A stretch of 64,000 nucleotides of DNA from Bacillus sp. SM2101. Its GTDB lineage: Bacteria; Bacillota; Bacilli; Bacillales; SM2101. The translations under genes and the position numbers were made by a program. The notes below the pieces were generated by a model that was given only the letters and a program-made list of their open reading frames with translations, was not told where the DNA came from and ran no database searches. Location of the stretch: NCBI RefSeq assembly GCF_018588585.1, contig NZ_JAEUFG010000020.1, positions 1-64,000 on the forward strand, in the 5' to 3' direction. Of the stretch, positions 31,735 through 40,465 are shown in pieces; the first letter of the stretch is position 1, and each line of letters starts with the position of its first letter.

Positions 31735-32514
31735 ATGATAAAAATCATAATTGCTAGTATGTTAACAATGTCATTAATCGGTGGAGGGTTAGTATATCAG
31801 AAAACCGATTTTGCAATAAATGATCATAAGGTTACATTATCTGAGAGTGAAGAATCACAAGAGAATCCGATACAAAGAGAAGATATGGAAAATTTTGATG
31901 AAATAATGAAGGAGCAAATGGCAAAGTTTAAAGGTCCGAATGAAGAGAGTATGTACGATTTGTTAAATCATACATTTGAAAACCCAGATTGGACCTTTGA
32001 AAGTGATGATTATAATGCAATGCTATTTCATGGGACAAAGAATAGTAAAGGATATTATATATTTTTTTACTATCAACAAGAAGATATAAATATAATTTTA
32101 GATGGACAAAGCATAAGAAAAACGAATGAAGAATTTAATGAATGGCTAAGTGAATTTTCAATAAATAATAATCAGGTTACATTATCCGATACAGAAGAAT
32201 CACAAGAGAATCCGATACGAAGAGAAGATATGGAAGATTTTGATGAAATAATGAAGGAGCAAATGGCAAAGTTTAAAGGTCCGAATGAAGAGAGTATGTA
32301 CGATTTGTTAAATCATACATTTGAAAATCCAGATTGGACCTTTGAAAGTGATGATTATAATGCAATGCTATTTCAGGGGACACAGAATGGTAAAGAATAT
32401 TATATATTTTTTTACTATCAACAAGAAGGTATAAATATAATTTTAGATGGAGAAAGCATAAGAAAAACGAATGAAGAATTTAATGAATGGCTAAGTACAG
32501 AGTTACTTTTATAA
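31735..32514 (+). CDS. Exported protein made of two near-identical tandem copies
   Basis: 259 residues. An N-terminal hydrophobic signal or anchor (MIKIIIASMLTMSLIGGGLV) is followed by two copies of a 112-residue unit at DNA positions 31815-32151 and 32160-32496, offset exactly 345 bases. The units differ at only a few positions. Each contains REDME-FDEIMKEQMAKFKG, NHTFENPDWTFESDDYNAM, an aromatic YYIFFYYQQE strand and SIRKTNEEFNEWLS. The unit is acidic and likely folds on its own as a small alpha/beta domain. TTGGAGG precedes ATG 31735. Family not recognised. Confidence 0.7.
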   Translation: MIKIIIASMLTMSLIGGGLVYQKTDFAINDHKVTLSESEESQENPIQREDMENFDEIMKEQMAKFKGPNEESMYDLLNHTFENPDWTFESDDYNAMLFHGTKNSKGYYIFFYYQQEDINIILDGQSIRKTNEEFNEWLSEFSINNNQVTLSDTEESQENPIRREDMEDFDEIMKEQMAKFKGPNEESMYDLLNHTFENPDWTFESDDYNAMLFQGTQNGKEYYIFFYYQQEGINIILDGESIRKTNEEFNEWLSTELLL

Positions 32515-32645
32515 AGACTCTTTTCGTAATCTTTGTTGCTATTGTTACCAAATTCGTACCATAATAGTGTTTTTATATGGTAGTCATCGTTTTATAGATG
32601 AAAAGATGCCACGATCTCTATTTATGTACGTGTAAATGAAATCTT
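32512..32645 (+). repeat. Dispersed repeat family B, copy 2
   Basis: Starts AAGACTCTTTTCGTAATCTT right at the stop codon of the duplicated gene and ends AAGATGCCACG..CTATTTATGTACGTGTAAAT. Edges match 21246 and 42996. Confidence 0.7.
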
Positions 32646-32763
32646 TATGGATAAGGAAAATTAGAAAGAGCTTTGACAAAAAGTTTAAAACGTAATACGA
32701 ATAGTTGTTGTGTCACTCTGGGATAGAAGGATTTTATTACCCCTCTTTAATCATATACTGATA

Positions 32764-32808
32764 TTATTCACCAACATGGCGCTAATCTGAAATAAAGATT
32801 AGCGTCTC
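32764..32808 (+). repeat. Dispersed repeat family A, copy 3
   Basis: TTCACCAACATGGCGCTAAT followed by CTGAAATAAAGATTAGCGTC. GCGCTAATCT and AGATTAGCG form the hairpin core. Confidence 0.75.
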
Positions 32809-32863
32809 TGTTATTTTAGGGTCATGTGGAATAACTAGTATTTTTGATTAACAACGGAAAAAG

Positions 32864-32953
32864 CTAGAATAAAAACAAAGAAATAACTTTAGCCACTTCA
32901 AGGTGGTATATGTTAAGATTTTTAATTTCTTTATAATTAGGTTCTTTTGACAT
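32864..32953 (-). CDS. 29-residue micro-ORF
   Basis: ATG 32953 follows AAAAAGGGGTGATAACA on the minus strand, a strong binding site. The peptide starts MSKEPNYKEIKNLNIYHLEV and ends in a hydrophobic SLFLF. It may be a real small protein or the N-terminal stump of a lost gene. Confidence 0.35.
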   Translation of the reverse strand: MSKEPNYKEIKNLNIYHLEVAKVISLFLF

Positions 32954-33035
32954 TGTTATCACCCCTTTTTCATTTTGGATAATTATACCATGTCATTTTA
33001 TCTAAAACTATATGTTCATTTGTCTTTTATAAACA

Positions 33036-33065
33036 AAAACAACGAACACTAAGTTCGATGTTTTT
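33036..33065. terminator. Bidirectional hairpin terminator
   Basis: AAAAACAACGAAC pairs with GTTCGATGTTTTT (one mismatch) over a 5-base loop, with T-rich ends both ways. It shields the ada operon. Between it and 33480 no gene is supported. Confidence 0.6.
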
Positions 33066-33479
33066 CCAAAAAACTTTTGAAAAAGTTATTCTTGTGCGCT
33101 TTTGAAGATATTTAATCATGATCAGTAACCCAAACTACATGTCCCTCCCTTTAACACACATTTCTCGTGTTCATTCCTTACACCATAGGAAAGGCCTGAA
33201 GATATTTGTCATTATGCTGTTTTACACTTTGACCAGTTATCACATGACGTCTTTAGGATTCCAAACAATTTATGAAACGTTGACCCGATTTCACAAGTGT
33301 ATATTTGGGATAAATTGAAGTCGAACTGTTGCCTGGATTCACAGGTTTTTCAGCGTGACCTGACTACGTATATTAATATAACAACATGTCATTGGAGATT
33401 TCGTTATCTTGCTATTACATTCTAAAATACATACATAAGCTGAGTTTCAGGTTTATACTAAAGCTAGAGGTGATTCATA

Positions 33480-34130
33480 ATGACAGACGATTGGAAAATG
33501 AATCCACATTGGGCTTTTCAACAACCAGACTCTGACAAGCCAATTCTATCCGCACCTGTTTCTGATGAACAATGGGAGGCCATTGCCAATAATGATGTTT
33601 CTTATGACGGACAATTTTTTTATGCAGTGAAAACAACAGGGATTTTTTGTCGCCCTTCTTGCAAATCAAGATTACCCAATAGAGAAAACATTGGCTTCTT
33701 TGAAAATGCTAATCAAGCATTAGCCGCACATTTTCGCCCATGCAAACGGTGCAAGCCAACAGGGAAAAGGTTGCCAGATGAGGAGTGGATTGCTTTCATA
33801 ACCGAATATGTGGATAGCCACTACAATGAAACGTTGACGCTTGAAGTCCTTGCGCTTATGAGCCACGTATCTCCTTATCACTTGCATCGAACGTTTAAAA
33901 AAATCAAAGGCATGACTCCAGTGGATTACATTCAGCATATCCGATTGGAAAAGGCAAAAATGTTATTGACTACTATCGATGACCCGATTGCTGAAGTCGG
34001 TAAATCTGTCGGGCTTTCCAATACGCCTTATTTTATTACGCTGTTTAAGAAGAAAATCGGACAAACGCCTGAAGCTTATCGTCGACAGCAAAAACAACGC
34101 TTGAAGGAGGCTTTTTCAAATGACACTTAA
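33480..34130 (+). CDS. adaA: AdaA: methylphosphotriester-DNA methyltransferase and AraC-type activator
   Basis: Repairs methylphosphotriesters in DNA by moving the methyl to a zinc-bound cysteine, which turns the protein into an activator of the adaptive response. The zinc site is Cys57, Cys61 (GIFCRPSCKSR), Cys88 and Cys91 (RPCKRCKP). Residues 105-205 carry two AraC helix-turn-helix motifs (VSPYHLHRTFKKIKGMTPVD, YFITLFKKKIGQTP). 216 residues. AGAGGTG precedes the ATG. First gene of a tight operon with adaB and repair partners; it should activate its own promoter upstream of 33480. Confidence 0.95.
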   Translation: MTDDWKMNPHWAFQQPDSDKPILSAPVSDEQWEAIANNDVSYDGQFFYAVKTTGIFCRPSCKSRLPNRENIGFFENANQALAAHFRPCKRCKPTGKRLPDEEWIAFITEYVDSHYNETLTLEVLALMSHVSPYHLHRTFKKIKGMTPVDYIQHIRLEKAKMLLTTIDDPIAEVGKSVGLSNTPYFITLFKKKIGQTPEAYRRQQKQRLKEAFSNDT

Positions 34131-34668
34131 CAAAAGCATCTCTCTCTATTGGTCCTTGTTTTCTTATGAAAACTGGAAGGTTTACATTGCTGCAACAAGA
34201 AGAGGCTTATGCTTTGTCGGATCGCATAATCAACCATTTGAAGAATTGGTGCAATGGTCAAATCATTACTTGCCTGGAAACGATCTGATTCAAGATGACG
34301 AAAAATTGCAACCATATGTAGATGAGCTTAATCGTTATTTTCAAGGAAAACTCAATCGTTTCACGATTCCAATCTTTTATCGCGGAACACTTTTTCAGGA
34401 AGCTGTATGGAAAGCACTATGTGATATTCCGTACGGTCAAACTCGATCCTACTCAGATATTGCTCGTCAAATTCGAAGACCTACTGCGGTTCGGGCAATT
34501 GGGAGGGCCATTGGAGCAAATCCAATCCTAATTACGGTTCCATGCCACCGTGTGATCGGCAAAAATGGATCGCTGACGGGATATCGCGGCGGAATGGAAA
34601 TGAAAACACATCTGTTGGAACTTGAACGAGGCTCAGCTACCAATGAGAAGGAGCAACAACATGTCTAA
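34120..34668 (+). CDS. adaB: AdaB: methylated-DNA-[protein]-cysteine S-methyltransferase
   Basis: Suicide repair of O6-methylguanine and O4-methylthymine. The active site PCHRVIG has acceptor Cys142. The helix-turn-helix with the arginine finger reads RPTAVRAIGRAIGANP. The N-terminal ribonuclease-like domain is present. 182 residues. It overlaps adaA by 11 bases and the next gene by 8, so the set is translationally coupled. AAGGAGG lies inside the adaA end. Confidence 0.95.
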   Translation: MTLNKSISLYWSLFSYENWKVYIAATRRGLCFVGSHNQPFEELVQWSNHYLPGNDLIQDDEKLQPYVDELNRYFQGKLNRFTIPIFYRGTLFQEAVWKALCDIPYGQTRSYSDIARQIRRPTAVRAIGRAIGANPILITVPCHRVIGKNGSLTGYRGGMEMKTHLLELERGSATNEKEQQHV

Positions 34669-35374
34669 ACAACATATAACATCTTTAGCCGATCTCAAAT
34701 GGGCAGAACTGCATCAAATGCTTGATGAACAGGGCTACGCCAAACTGCCACCACTTTTAAATGCGGACTCGTGCGCTAGTCTTATCAATAGCTATGAAGA
34801 CGAATCTCTATATCGCAAGACCATCGACATGAAGCAATATCGTTTCGGAATGGGGGAGTACAAGTATTATCAAACGCCTATTCCTGATTTATTACAACAA
34901 CATCGCGATATATTGTATCCGGAACTTGCGAAGGTGGCCAATCGCTGGTTAGAACAGCTGAATAGATCACCCGAGTACCCAGAAACCTTGGCAATGTTTC
35001 TCGATCAATGTCATCAGGCGGGGCAGAAACACCCCACTCCACTAATTTTGAAATATGAAGCAGGGGGCTACAATTGTCTCCATCAGGATTTGTACGGTGA
35101 TATTTTCTTCCCTTTTCAAGTCGTGTTTACTCTGAACCAACGGAACGAAGATTATACAGGCGGTGAATTTTTACTCATCGAACAGCGACCACGGGCACAG
35201 AGCAGAGGTCATGTCATTACGCTGAATCAAGGTGAAGGTCTCATCTTTCCAACCCAACATCGACCGGTATTGGGTACGCGTGGCTATTATAGGGTGACTC
35301 TGCGACATGGCGTTGGCACGGTCACCTCTGGAAAGCGGTATAGTTTGGGGGTTATATTTCATGATGCGAAGTAA
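34661..35374 (+). CDS. 2-oxoglutarate/Fe(II)-dependent oxygenase, ada-operon member
   Basis: A double-stranded beta-helix dioxygenase of 237 residues. The iron ligands appear to be His141 and Asp143 in NCLHQDLYGD and His216 in LRHGVG. Arg226 in KRYSLGVIF would bind 2-oxoglutarate. Placed directly behind adaA-adaB, it plausibly takes the role AlkB has in Proteobacteria: oxidative removal of alkyl groups from DNA, though its sequence is not typical AlkB. ATG 34661 is chosen because AAGGAG (34649-34654) precedes it; ATG 34622 would lie far inside adaB without a site. The oxygenase call is strong, the DNA substrate is inferred. Confidence 0.8.
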   Translation: MSKQHITSLADLKWAELHQMLDEQGYAKLPPLLNADSCASLINSYEDESLYRKTIDMKQYRFGMGEYKYYQTPIPDLLQQHRDILYPELAKVANRWLEQLNRSPEYPETLAMFLDQCHQAGQKHPTPLILKYEAGGYNCLHQDLYGDIFFPFQVVFTLNQRNEDYTGGEFLLIEQRPRAQSRGHVITLNQGEGLIFPTQHRPVLGTRGYYRVTLRHGVGTVTSGKRYSLGVIFHDAK

Positions 35375-35477
35375 ACCCAAGCCGACATGTCCTCCATGTA
35401 AGCATGTAACAAATCAGCATTGCTGCTTCTTGTCTAATCCGTACACAAAATATGATTTAGCAGGTGGTTGCAGATGA
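35361..35477 (+). CDS. Cysteine-rich 38-residue micro-ORF in the ada operon
   Basis: It begins 14 bases before the oxygenase stop and its TGA overlaps the next ATG as ATGA. The peptide begins MMRSKPKPTCPPCKHVTNQH and continues CCFLSNPYTKY to a final GGCR. CPPC, HCC and a last Cys suggest a metal-binding knuckle. Both overlaps argue for translational coupling and a real gene. No clear binding site except sequence within the oxygenase end (GGGGGTTAT). Family not recognised. Confidence 0.5.
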   Translation: MMRSKPKPTCPPCKHVTNQHCCFLSNPYTKYDLAGGCR

Positions 35478-36292
35478 CAATTGAGTATTTATATAAAACG
35501 CCGAAAACATTGCTGAATAAGGGTACTGGTTTTTTGTCCGGATATAGCCACTCATTGAATCCATATACGGGATGTGCATACGCCTGCTCGTATTGTTATG
35601 TGCGTCAAATGCCTGTCTCCACTTTTCGTAAGGCAGAATGGGGAACTTGGGTAGACATTAAGAAAGATGCTGCGTCTACATTTCAAAAAGAATTGCTCAG
35701 AGCTAAGACAAGAGGACCGGTCACCATCTTTATGTCATCTAGCACGGACCCTTATCAATCAATCGAACACAAAGAGAAAGTTACGCAGTCTTTACTGAAA
35801 ATCATGGTGGAAAGTCCACCGGACTTCCTGCTTGTTCAAACACGAAGCCCACTTGTTCGCAGGGACATTAAGATGTTGCAACAGTTGGGAACCAAAGTTC
35901 GGGTAAGTATGACAGTAGAGACTGATAGAGAAGATATTCGCAAGCATTTTGCGCCGTACGCTCCTCCTATTCCGGCAAGGCTTAAAACACTCCAACTGCT
36001 TGCTGAATCCGGTATTCCCACACAGGTTGCCATCGCACCTGTATTGCCAAGTAGCGAGCGATTTGCAGAAATATTGCGGCCCCTGGTTAGCCGAGTATGT
36101 ATTGATGATTATTTTATGGGGGACGGCAGCGGTGGGAAACGAACATACAAGTTGGGCTTACAAGAATTATATAGAAATCTAGAAATGGAAGAATGGTATC
36201 ATCCTTCCGCCTATCAAATGGTTTATAAGCGCATGCGACAGTATTTTTCAGAAGACGAACTTTTCATTAGCCAGAGGGGTTTCGAACCATAG
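35474..36292 (+). CDS. Radical SAM protein, spore photoproduct lyase-like (Rv2578c family)
   Basis: 272 residues. The radical SAM cluster motif is CAYACSYC with Cys34, Cys38 and Cys41, preceded by LNPYTGCAYAC. Later TIFMSSSTDPYQ, VQTRSPLVRRD and VSMTVETD are typical of the SPL-like branch that many genomes annotate as DNA repair photolyase. The short C-terminus lacks the SPL extension. ATG 35474 has AGGTGG (35462-35467) ahead; TTG 35468 is possible. Its place in the ada operon supports a nucleic-acid repair role, but the lesion is unknown. Confidence 0.82.
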   Translation: MTIEYLYKTPKTLLNKGTGFLSGYSHSLNPYTGCAYACSYCYVRQMPVSTFRKAEWGTWVDIKKDAASTFQKELLRAKTRGPVTIFMSSSTDPYQSIEHKEKVTQSLLKIMVESPPDFLLVQTRSPLVRRDIKMLQQLGTKVRVSMTVETDREDIRKHFAPYAPPIPARLKTLQLLAESGIPTQVAIAPVLPSSERFAEILRPLVSRVCIDDYFMGDGSGGKRTYKLGLQELYRNLEMEEWYHPSAYQMVYKRMRQYFSEDELFISQRGFEP

Positions 36293-36553
36293 TGCTGTCA
36301 TAAGGACCACCTTGTCTTCATTTTGGAACTAAAAGTGTTTTGATACTGACGTGGTACAAATGTTATATGAAAAATATGGCTTCACCTTATCTTACTTATG
36401 TTGTACAGGATCTTTATATGTATCTGCCATTTAGCTAAAAAATGATTGTATACAAAACGACTGCAACCTATAGTTTTAGCAATTGATCGTTTTTGTTCTT
36501 TGTTTGGATAGATTATAAATTAAAAGGTTTTATTGACGAGCACCGTCTTCACC

Positions 36554-36678
36554 TAACCTATCTATTAATAGGTTGATTGTTCGATATCACAAGCGAGTTT
36601 TGGCTTGCGCCAATGGTCAATTAACCCCCACTTAACCTTTACTCGCTTTGCATTGTTTTTGTTTGAAGTGGGGGTCTT
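36554..36678 (+). promoter_or_regulatory. Structured leader or terminator before the MFS/ATP-grasp pair
   Basis: AACCTAT/ATAGGTT (36554-36573) forms a small hairpin. Farther on ACCCCCACTT (36624-36633) pairs perfectly with AAGTGGGGGT (36666-36675) around a 32-base loop, followed by CTTCT. It is either an attenuator of the downstream operon or the terminator of the ada operon. The rest of 36293-36719 shows no gene. Confidence 0.5.
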
Positions 36679-36719
36679 CTGACTGGGAAATGATAAATAT
36701 GAATTAACGGGGTTGTATT

Positions 36720-37964
36720 ATGAAAAATAACAAACATTTTAATTTTTACAAGCTTTGGCTAGGACAGTCTATAAGTTTGTTAGGTACCCAGTTTACACTA
36801 GTAGCTTTGCCACTTTTTGCATTAGAGGTGCTAGAAACAAGTGAGGCGAATGCTGCCTTGCTTCGTGGGATTATATTCATCCCCTACCTAATTTTCGGAT
36901 TAGTAGCTGGTGCTTTGATAGACGTCCTTCACAGAAAAAGGGTTTTGCTAATTTGTAGTATATGCCAAGGCGTTTTATTTTTATCAGTTTTCATACTGAC
37001 TGTAACAAATATAATGACGTTCCCTTTATTGGTGTTTCTCATGTTTTTAAACGGCATATTTACTACTTTTTACAATATTGCAATTCCTTCTTTCTTGCCG
37101 GAAATATTAACAGATAAAGATAACTTGAAAAAAGGAAATGCTCAACTAGCTCTATCGGAGTCTCTTTCTATAGTAATTGGTCCTATGCTAGCAGGAATTG
37201 TTATTACTCTAGTTGGATTAACAGGCTCATTCACTGTTGACGCAGTAACGTATTTTGTTTGTTTTGTATTTGTATTATTTATTTCAAGGTTTAAACCGCA
37301 TACAGAGGGCTCTTTAAAAAACGTAAATGTAAAATCCATTTATAAAAACATATATGAAGGGTTGATATATTTTAAAAAACACCCTGTGTTAGAACCAATT
37401 GTAAGTTGTGGCGCTGTTTACGGTTTTTTTAAATACATACTAAATAGCATTTTAGTAATATTCCTTTATAAGGTAATGGGTCTATCTGAACTTGAAATAG
37501 GATTTATTGTAGGTTCAGCAGCGGTAGGATTTTTAATAGGCAATACGATACTTATGAAAAAAAGTCAACAATTTAATAATACAAAAGTGCTTATTTATAG
37601 CGCTACTGTATCAGTTATTGGTCTGTGCTTTATACCGATCATGGGATATTTGGGAACCGTTATCGGCATAGTAGCTGCAAGTATCATACATGGTATGGGA
37701 GAAGGAGTATTTGGCCCTTACGCTGCAACCATACGACAACTTGCCTCACCAAGCCACATGCTAGGCAGAGTGAATGCTGTACAGCGTACGCTTAATTGGG
37801 GAGCTTGGGCATTAGGAAGTTTTGCTAGTGCATTGTTAGTTTCAATATTTGGACTTCAAACTACGTTATTTATAGGGGGCTTCGGAACAACATTGTGTTT
37901 AATAGTGTTGTTAAGGCGAGGCGTATCAAAAGGAACCAACATTGAATATATGACTTCACTTTAG
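36720..37964 (+). CDS. MFS transporter, exporter of an ATP-grasp product (putative)
   Basis: 414 residues, twelve helices, with GALIDVLHRKRVLL in loop 2-3 and HGMGEGVFGPYAATIRQLASP in the second half, like the EntS/macrolide-efflux group. It is followed after 11 bases by an ATP-grasp ligase. Such pairs (compare BacE with BacD in bacilysin loci) often make and export a dipeptide or similar small molecule, so self-protection or export is a fair inference. No strong SD is seen beyond ACGGGG about 12 bases upstream. Confidence 0.85.
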   Translation: MKNNKHFNFYKLWLGQSISLLGTQFTLVALPLFALEVLETSEANAALLRGIIFIPYLIFGLVAGALIDVLHRKRVLLICSICQGVLFLSVFILTVTNIMTFPLLVFLMFLNGIFTTFYNIAIPSFLPEILTDKDNLKKGNAQLALSESLSIVIGPMLAGIVITLVGLTGSFTVDAVTYFVCFVFVLFISRFKPHTEGSLKNVNVKSIYKNIYEGLIYFKKHPVLEPIVSCGAVYGFFKYILNSILVIFLYKVMGLSELEIGFIVGSAAVGFLIGNTILMKKSQQFNNTKVLIYSATVSVIGLCFIPIMGYLGTVIGIVAASIIHGMGEGVFGPYAATIRQLASPSHMLGRVNAVQRTLNWGAWALGSFASALLVSIFGLQTTLFIGGFGTTLCLIVLLRRGVSKGTNIEYMTSL

Positions 37965-37975
37965 AGGAGATGATT

Positions 37976-39316
37976 ATGATGTATAAGATATTAAAAGGAA
38001 CTGAACTAGAAAATACACCACACGTTTTATTTGTAGGGGGATGGACTAAGCCTATACAAGATGCTTTAGAAAGAGGATTTACTGTTTCGTATATAGGGTC
38101 TTACACTAAACACGTATATTTCGATGGAACGATCTTAGAAAAGTGTTTCTATAAAAAAGAAATAGACACAACAAACATACCCATATGTGTATACTACGCT
38201 GAAGAATTGTACAAAGAGAAACCGTTTGATATGGTTGTATCTTTCAACGAAACGGCCTTAGATACGGCTTCTATAATTGCAAAGATTTTTAATGTTAAAG
38301 GAACATCTTACAACGCTAATATGATAACCCGTAATAAAGACATGATGCGTGAAATTTTAGCAGGCAAGGACTTTTCGATAGATTCGATAGTTTGCAATAA
38401 TATAAAAGATATTGATGAATTTTTGAACAAAAAAGATAGTATTATCATAAAGCCCCCGAGTGGTGCAGGTGGTAAAGAGGTATCTAAGTTAGACAGAGGA
38501 GATGACGTAGAGGTATTTATTAAAGATAACGGTATTCAGCTACCTATTTTAGTGGAAGAGTACGTTGAAGGTAACGTGGTTTATACGGTAGAAGCCGTTT
38601 CTCATAACAAAAAACATTCTATACTTGCTATATCAGCTGAAATATTTAAAGAAGCTACGTTTTTAATAAACTATACTATTATGCCGGCACCTATAGATGA
38701 ATCTCAAAAAAAATTAATCATTGAGAAAGTCATGCTATTTTTGGACGACATGCAGCTGGAAGACGGCATTACTCATACAGAGGTAAAGATAGACAGACAA
38801 AATAACCCAATAATCATAGAGTCTCAAGTCAGAATAGGTGGAGGAAATATTTGGAGAATGGTAGAATTAACAACTGGCATATCTCAATTTGGATACTATT
38901 ATGATGCGTTGGCAACTAAAACTATTGATGAATTTAGATGTGTACCTTCTAAATGTCAAGCTATGTCTTTAAGTTTGATTCCAAAACCAGGTTGCCTAAA
39001 AGAAATCAAGTATGAAGGATTAGCTAACATATCCGAGGTTGTATTAATTGATCTATTAGTAAAAGAGGGCGACACCATACCAACTATTGTAGACAGTACT
39101 CAACGTAAAGGTTATATATTATTTACGGCTTATGATATAAATCATATGTACGAAGTTGCAGACAAAATATGTAACAATATAACGTTTGTTTATCAGGATT
39201 TATCAGAATGGAAACCTTCTTTTAAAAAGATATTTACAAGGAATGTGACACATGACTGGTCTTTATCTCAATCTCATCAAAAAGGACAAGAAAAACGACA
39301 ACTGTCGATTAACTAA
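37976..39316 (+). CDS. ATP-grasp carboxylate-amine ligase (L-amino acid ligase-like)
   Basis: About 446 residues. An N-terminal pre-ATP-grasp domain is followed by the ATP-binding elements IIKPPSGAGGKEV, ILVEEYVEGNVV and the metal-binding THTEVKIDRQNNPIIIESQV with RIGGGNIW. A C-terminal extension (about 340-446) is typical of dipeptide-forming ligases. These enzymes join an amine to an acyl-phosphate made from ATP. GAGGAG precedes ATG 37976 (or 37979). Coupled to the MFS gene, it suggests a two-gene small-molecule locus; the product is not predictable. Confidence 0.82.
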   Translation: MMYKILKGTELENTPHVLFVGGWTKPIQDALERGFTVSYIGSYTKHVYFDGTILEKCFYKKEIDTTNIPICVYYAEELYKEKPFDMVVSFNETALDTASIIAKIFNVKGTSYNANMITRNKDMMREILAGKDFSIDSIVCNNIKDIDEFLNKKDSIIIKPPSGAGGKEVSKLDRGDDVEVFIKDNGIQLPILVEEYVEGNVVYTVEAVSHNKKHSILAISAEIFKEATFLINYTIMPAPIDESQKKLIIEKVMLFLDDMQLEDGITHTEVKIDRQNNPIIIESQVRIGGGNIWRMVELTTGISQFGYYYDALATKTIDEFRCVPSKCQAMSLSLIPKPGCLKEIKYEGLANISEVVLIDLLVKEGDTIPTIVDSTQRKGYILFTAYDINHMYEVADKICNNITFVYQDLSEWKPSFKKIFTRNVTHDWSLSQSHQKGQEKRQLSIN

Positions 39317-39555
39317 AAATAGGTAGACTACTCCAGATAATAAATTCGTAGTTTTTCAAAATAGAAACAATTTCAGAAAACCAATCGATGAGTAAATTGC
39401 TTTCAAGGAATCTTCTTTGAAAAGAGACAAAGGATTATTATAGAAATTCAGACTTATTTATCAGAATTGGGCTCAAATTTCTTTTTAGAGAGGGAGGAGA
39501 ATCAAATTTTGATTGTCAAAAAAAAGCTATAACGACAAGATAAGGGGGTGTTACG

Positions 39556-40026
39556 TTGGTTAATGTAGAAGTGCCGTTAAGATGTACAGGTGTTGCGGCT
39601 GCATTATTAAAAAGAGTTGGAGCAGATTACAAAGTTCTATTGCTTAAACGTGATACAGCAGTTTTACAAGATGTTTGGTGTTATATAGGTGGGAGTATAG
39701 AAGAAGGAGAAAAAGCGTGGGAAGCTGCTCTTAGAGAAATTGAAGAGGAGACAGGGATTACTTGTAATTCCCTCTATACCTCGAATCTATTTGATCAAAT
39801 TTATTCACCTCAAGAAAATTACATCTATATTGCTCCGGTCTTCATAGGTTATGTGGATGAAGCACAAAAGGTAAGTTTAAACTATGAACATAATGATTAT
39901 AAATGGGTTTCCTTCAAGGAAGCATTTGAAACAGTTTCATTACCAGGTAATGAAGAAGTACTTCGTTCTATCGAAAAATACTTTGCTAATCGTAAACCAT
40001 TACATAATCTACGTATACAACAATAA
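39556..40026 (+). CDS. Nudix hydrolase
   Basis: 156 residues. The Nudix box GGSIEEGEKAWEAALREIEE plus ETGI (residues 45-68) fits GX5EX7REUXEEXGU exactly, with metal-binding glutamates. The sequence around PLRCTGVAAALLKR starts the fold. The start is TTG 39556 with AAGGGGGTG ahead. It removes a nucleoside diphosphate-linked group; dNTP or mRNA-cap-like substrates cannot be told apart. 239 bases separate it from the ATP-grasp gene, so membership in that operon is uncertain. Confidence 0.88.
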   Translation: MVNVEVPLRCTGVAAALLKRVGADYKVLLLKRDTAVLQDVWCYIGGSIEEGEKAWEAALREIEEETGITCNSLYTSNLFDQIYSPQENYIYIAPVFIGYVDEAQKVSLNYEHNDYKWVSFKEAFETVSLPGNEEVLRSIEKYFANRKPLHNLRIQQ

Positions 40027-40465
40027 AATCATGCCTGTACAGGAAATAAAAAGTGTTCAAGCAAAAAGTATCGTGATAAATGAGAAATAATGAATATTGG
40101 GTAGGGTGGTTAGTCTGTAAGAAAGATTTTCTAACTCACGGTCGTTATTATATCTCTAAATCTAATAGGAATTAAAAAATCTTTTGAATTATACTTTGCT
40201 AGGAGAACTAGTCAACAAGAGGAGTAGTTTGGGGTTCCACCTTGTAAAAATAATGATACGAAGCTATAGATGTACAAAAACTAAGCAGTTGTGATCATCA
40301 ACTTCTATGTTTATACAGTAAGGACAACTACGTTTTAATAATTATCTTGAAAAATTCTTGAGTAAATTATCAACGGTTTATACAGCTAAAAGGCCAATCA
40401 AAAATTTGATTGACCTTTTAGCTACTATTAACAATAGAGAAGCTTTTTGTTTGTTGGTAGATGAT
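40027..40465. other. Intergenic stretch with shared terminator
   Basis: No gene is supported here. The one clear structure is the hairpin 40384-40423, where AGCTAAAAGGCCAATCAAA pairs with TTTGATTGACCTTTTAGCT (one mismatch). With its A/T-rich ends it can end both the Nudix transcript and the convergent SgrR-like gene. Confidence 0.65.

Noticed and set aside
33118-33318. 66-codon frame before adaA
   Set aside because: No ribosome binding site and mixed composition; the region more likely holds adaA control signals.
36554-36678. A known riboswitch or T-box before the MFS/ATP-grasp genes
   Set aside because: I could not find T-box AGGGTGGNACCGCG or any riboswitch core I know; kept only as an unexplained structured leader.
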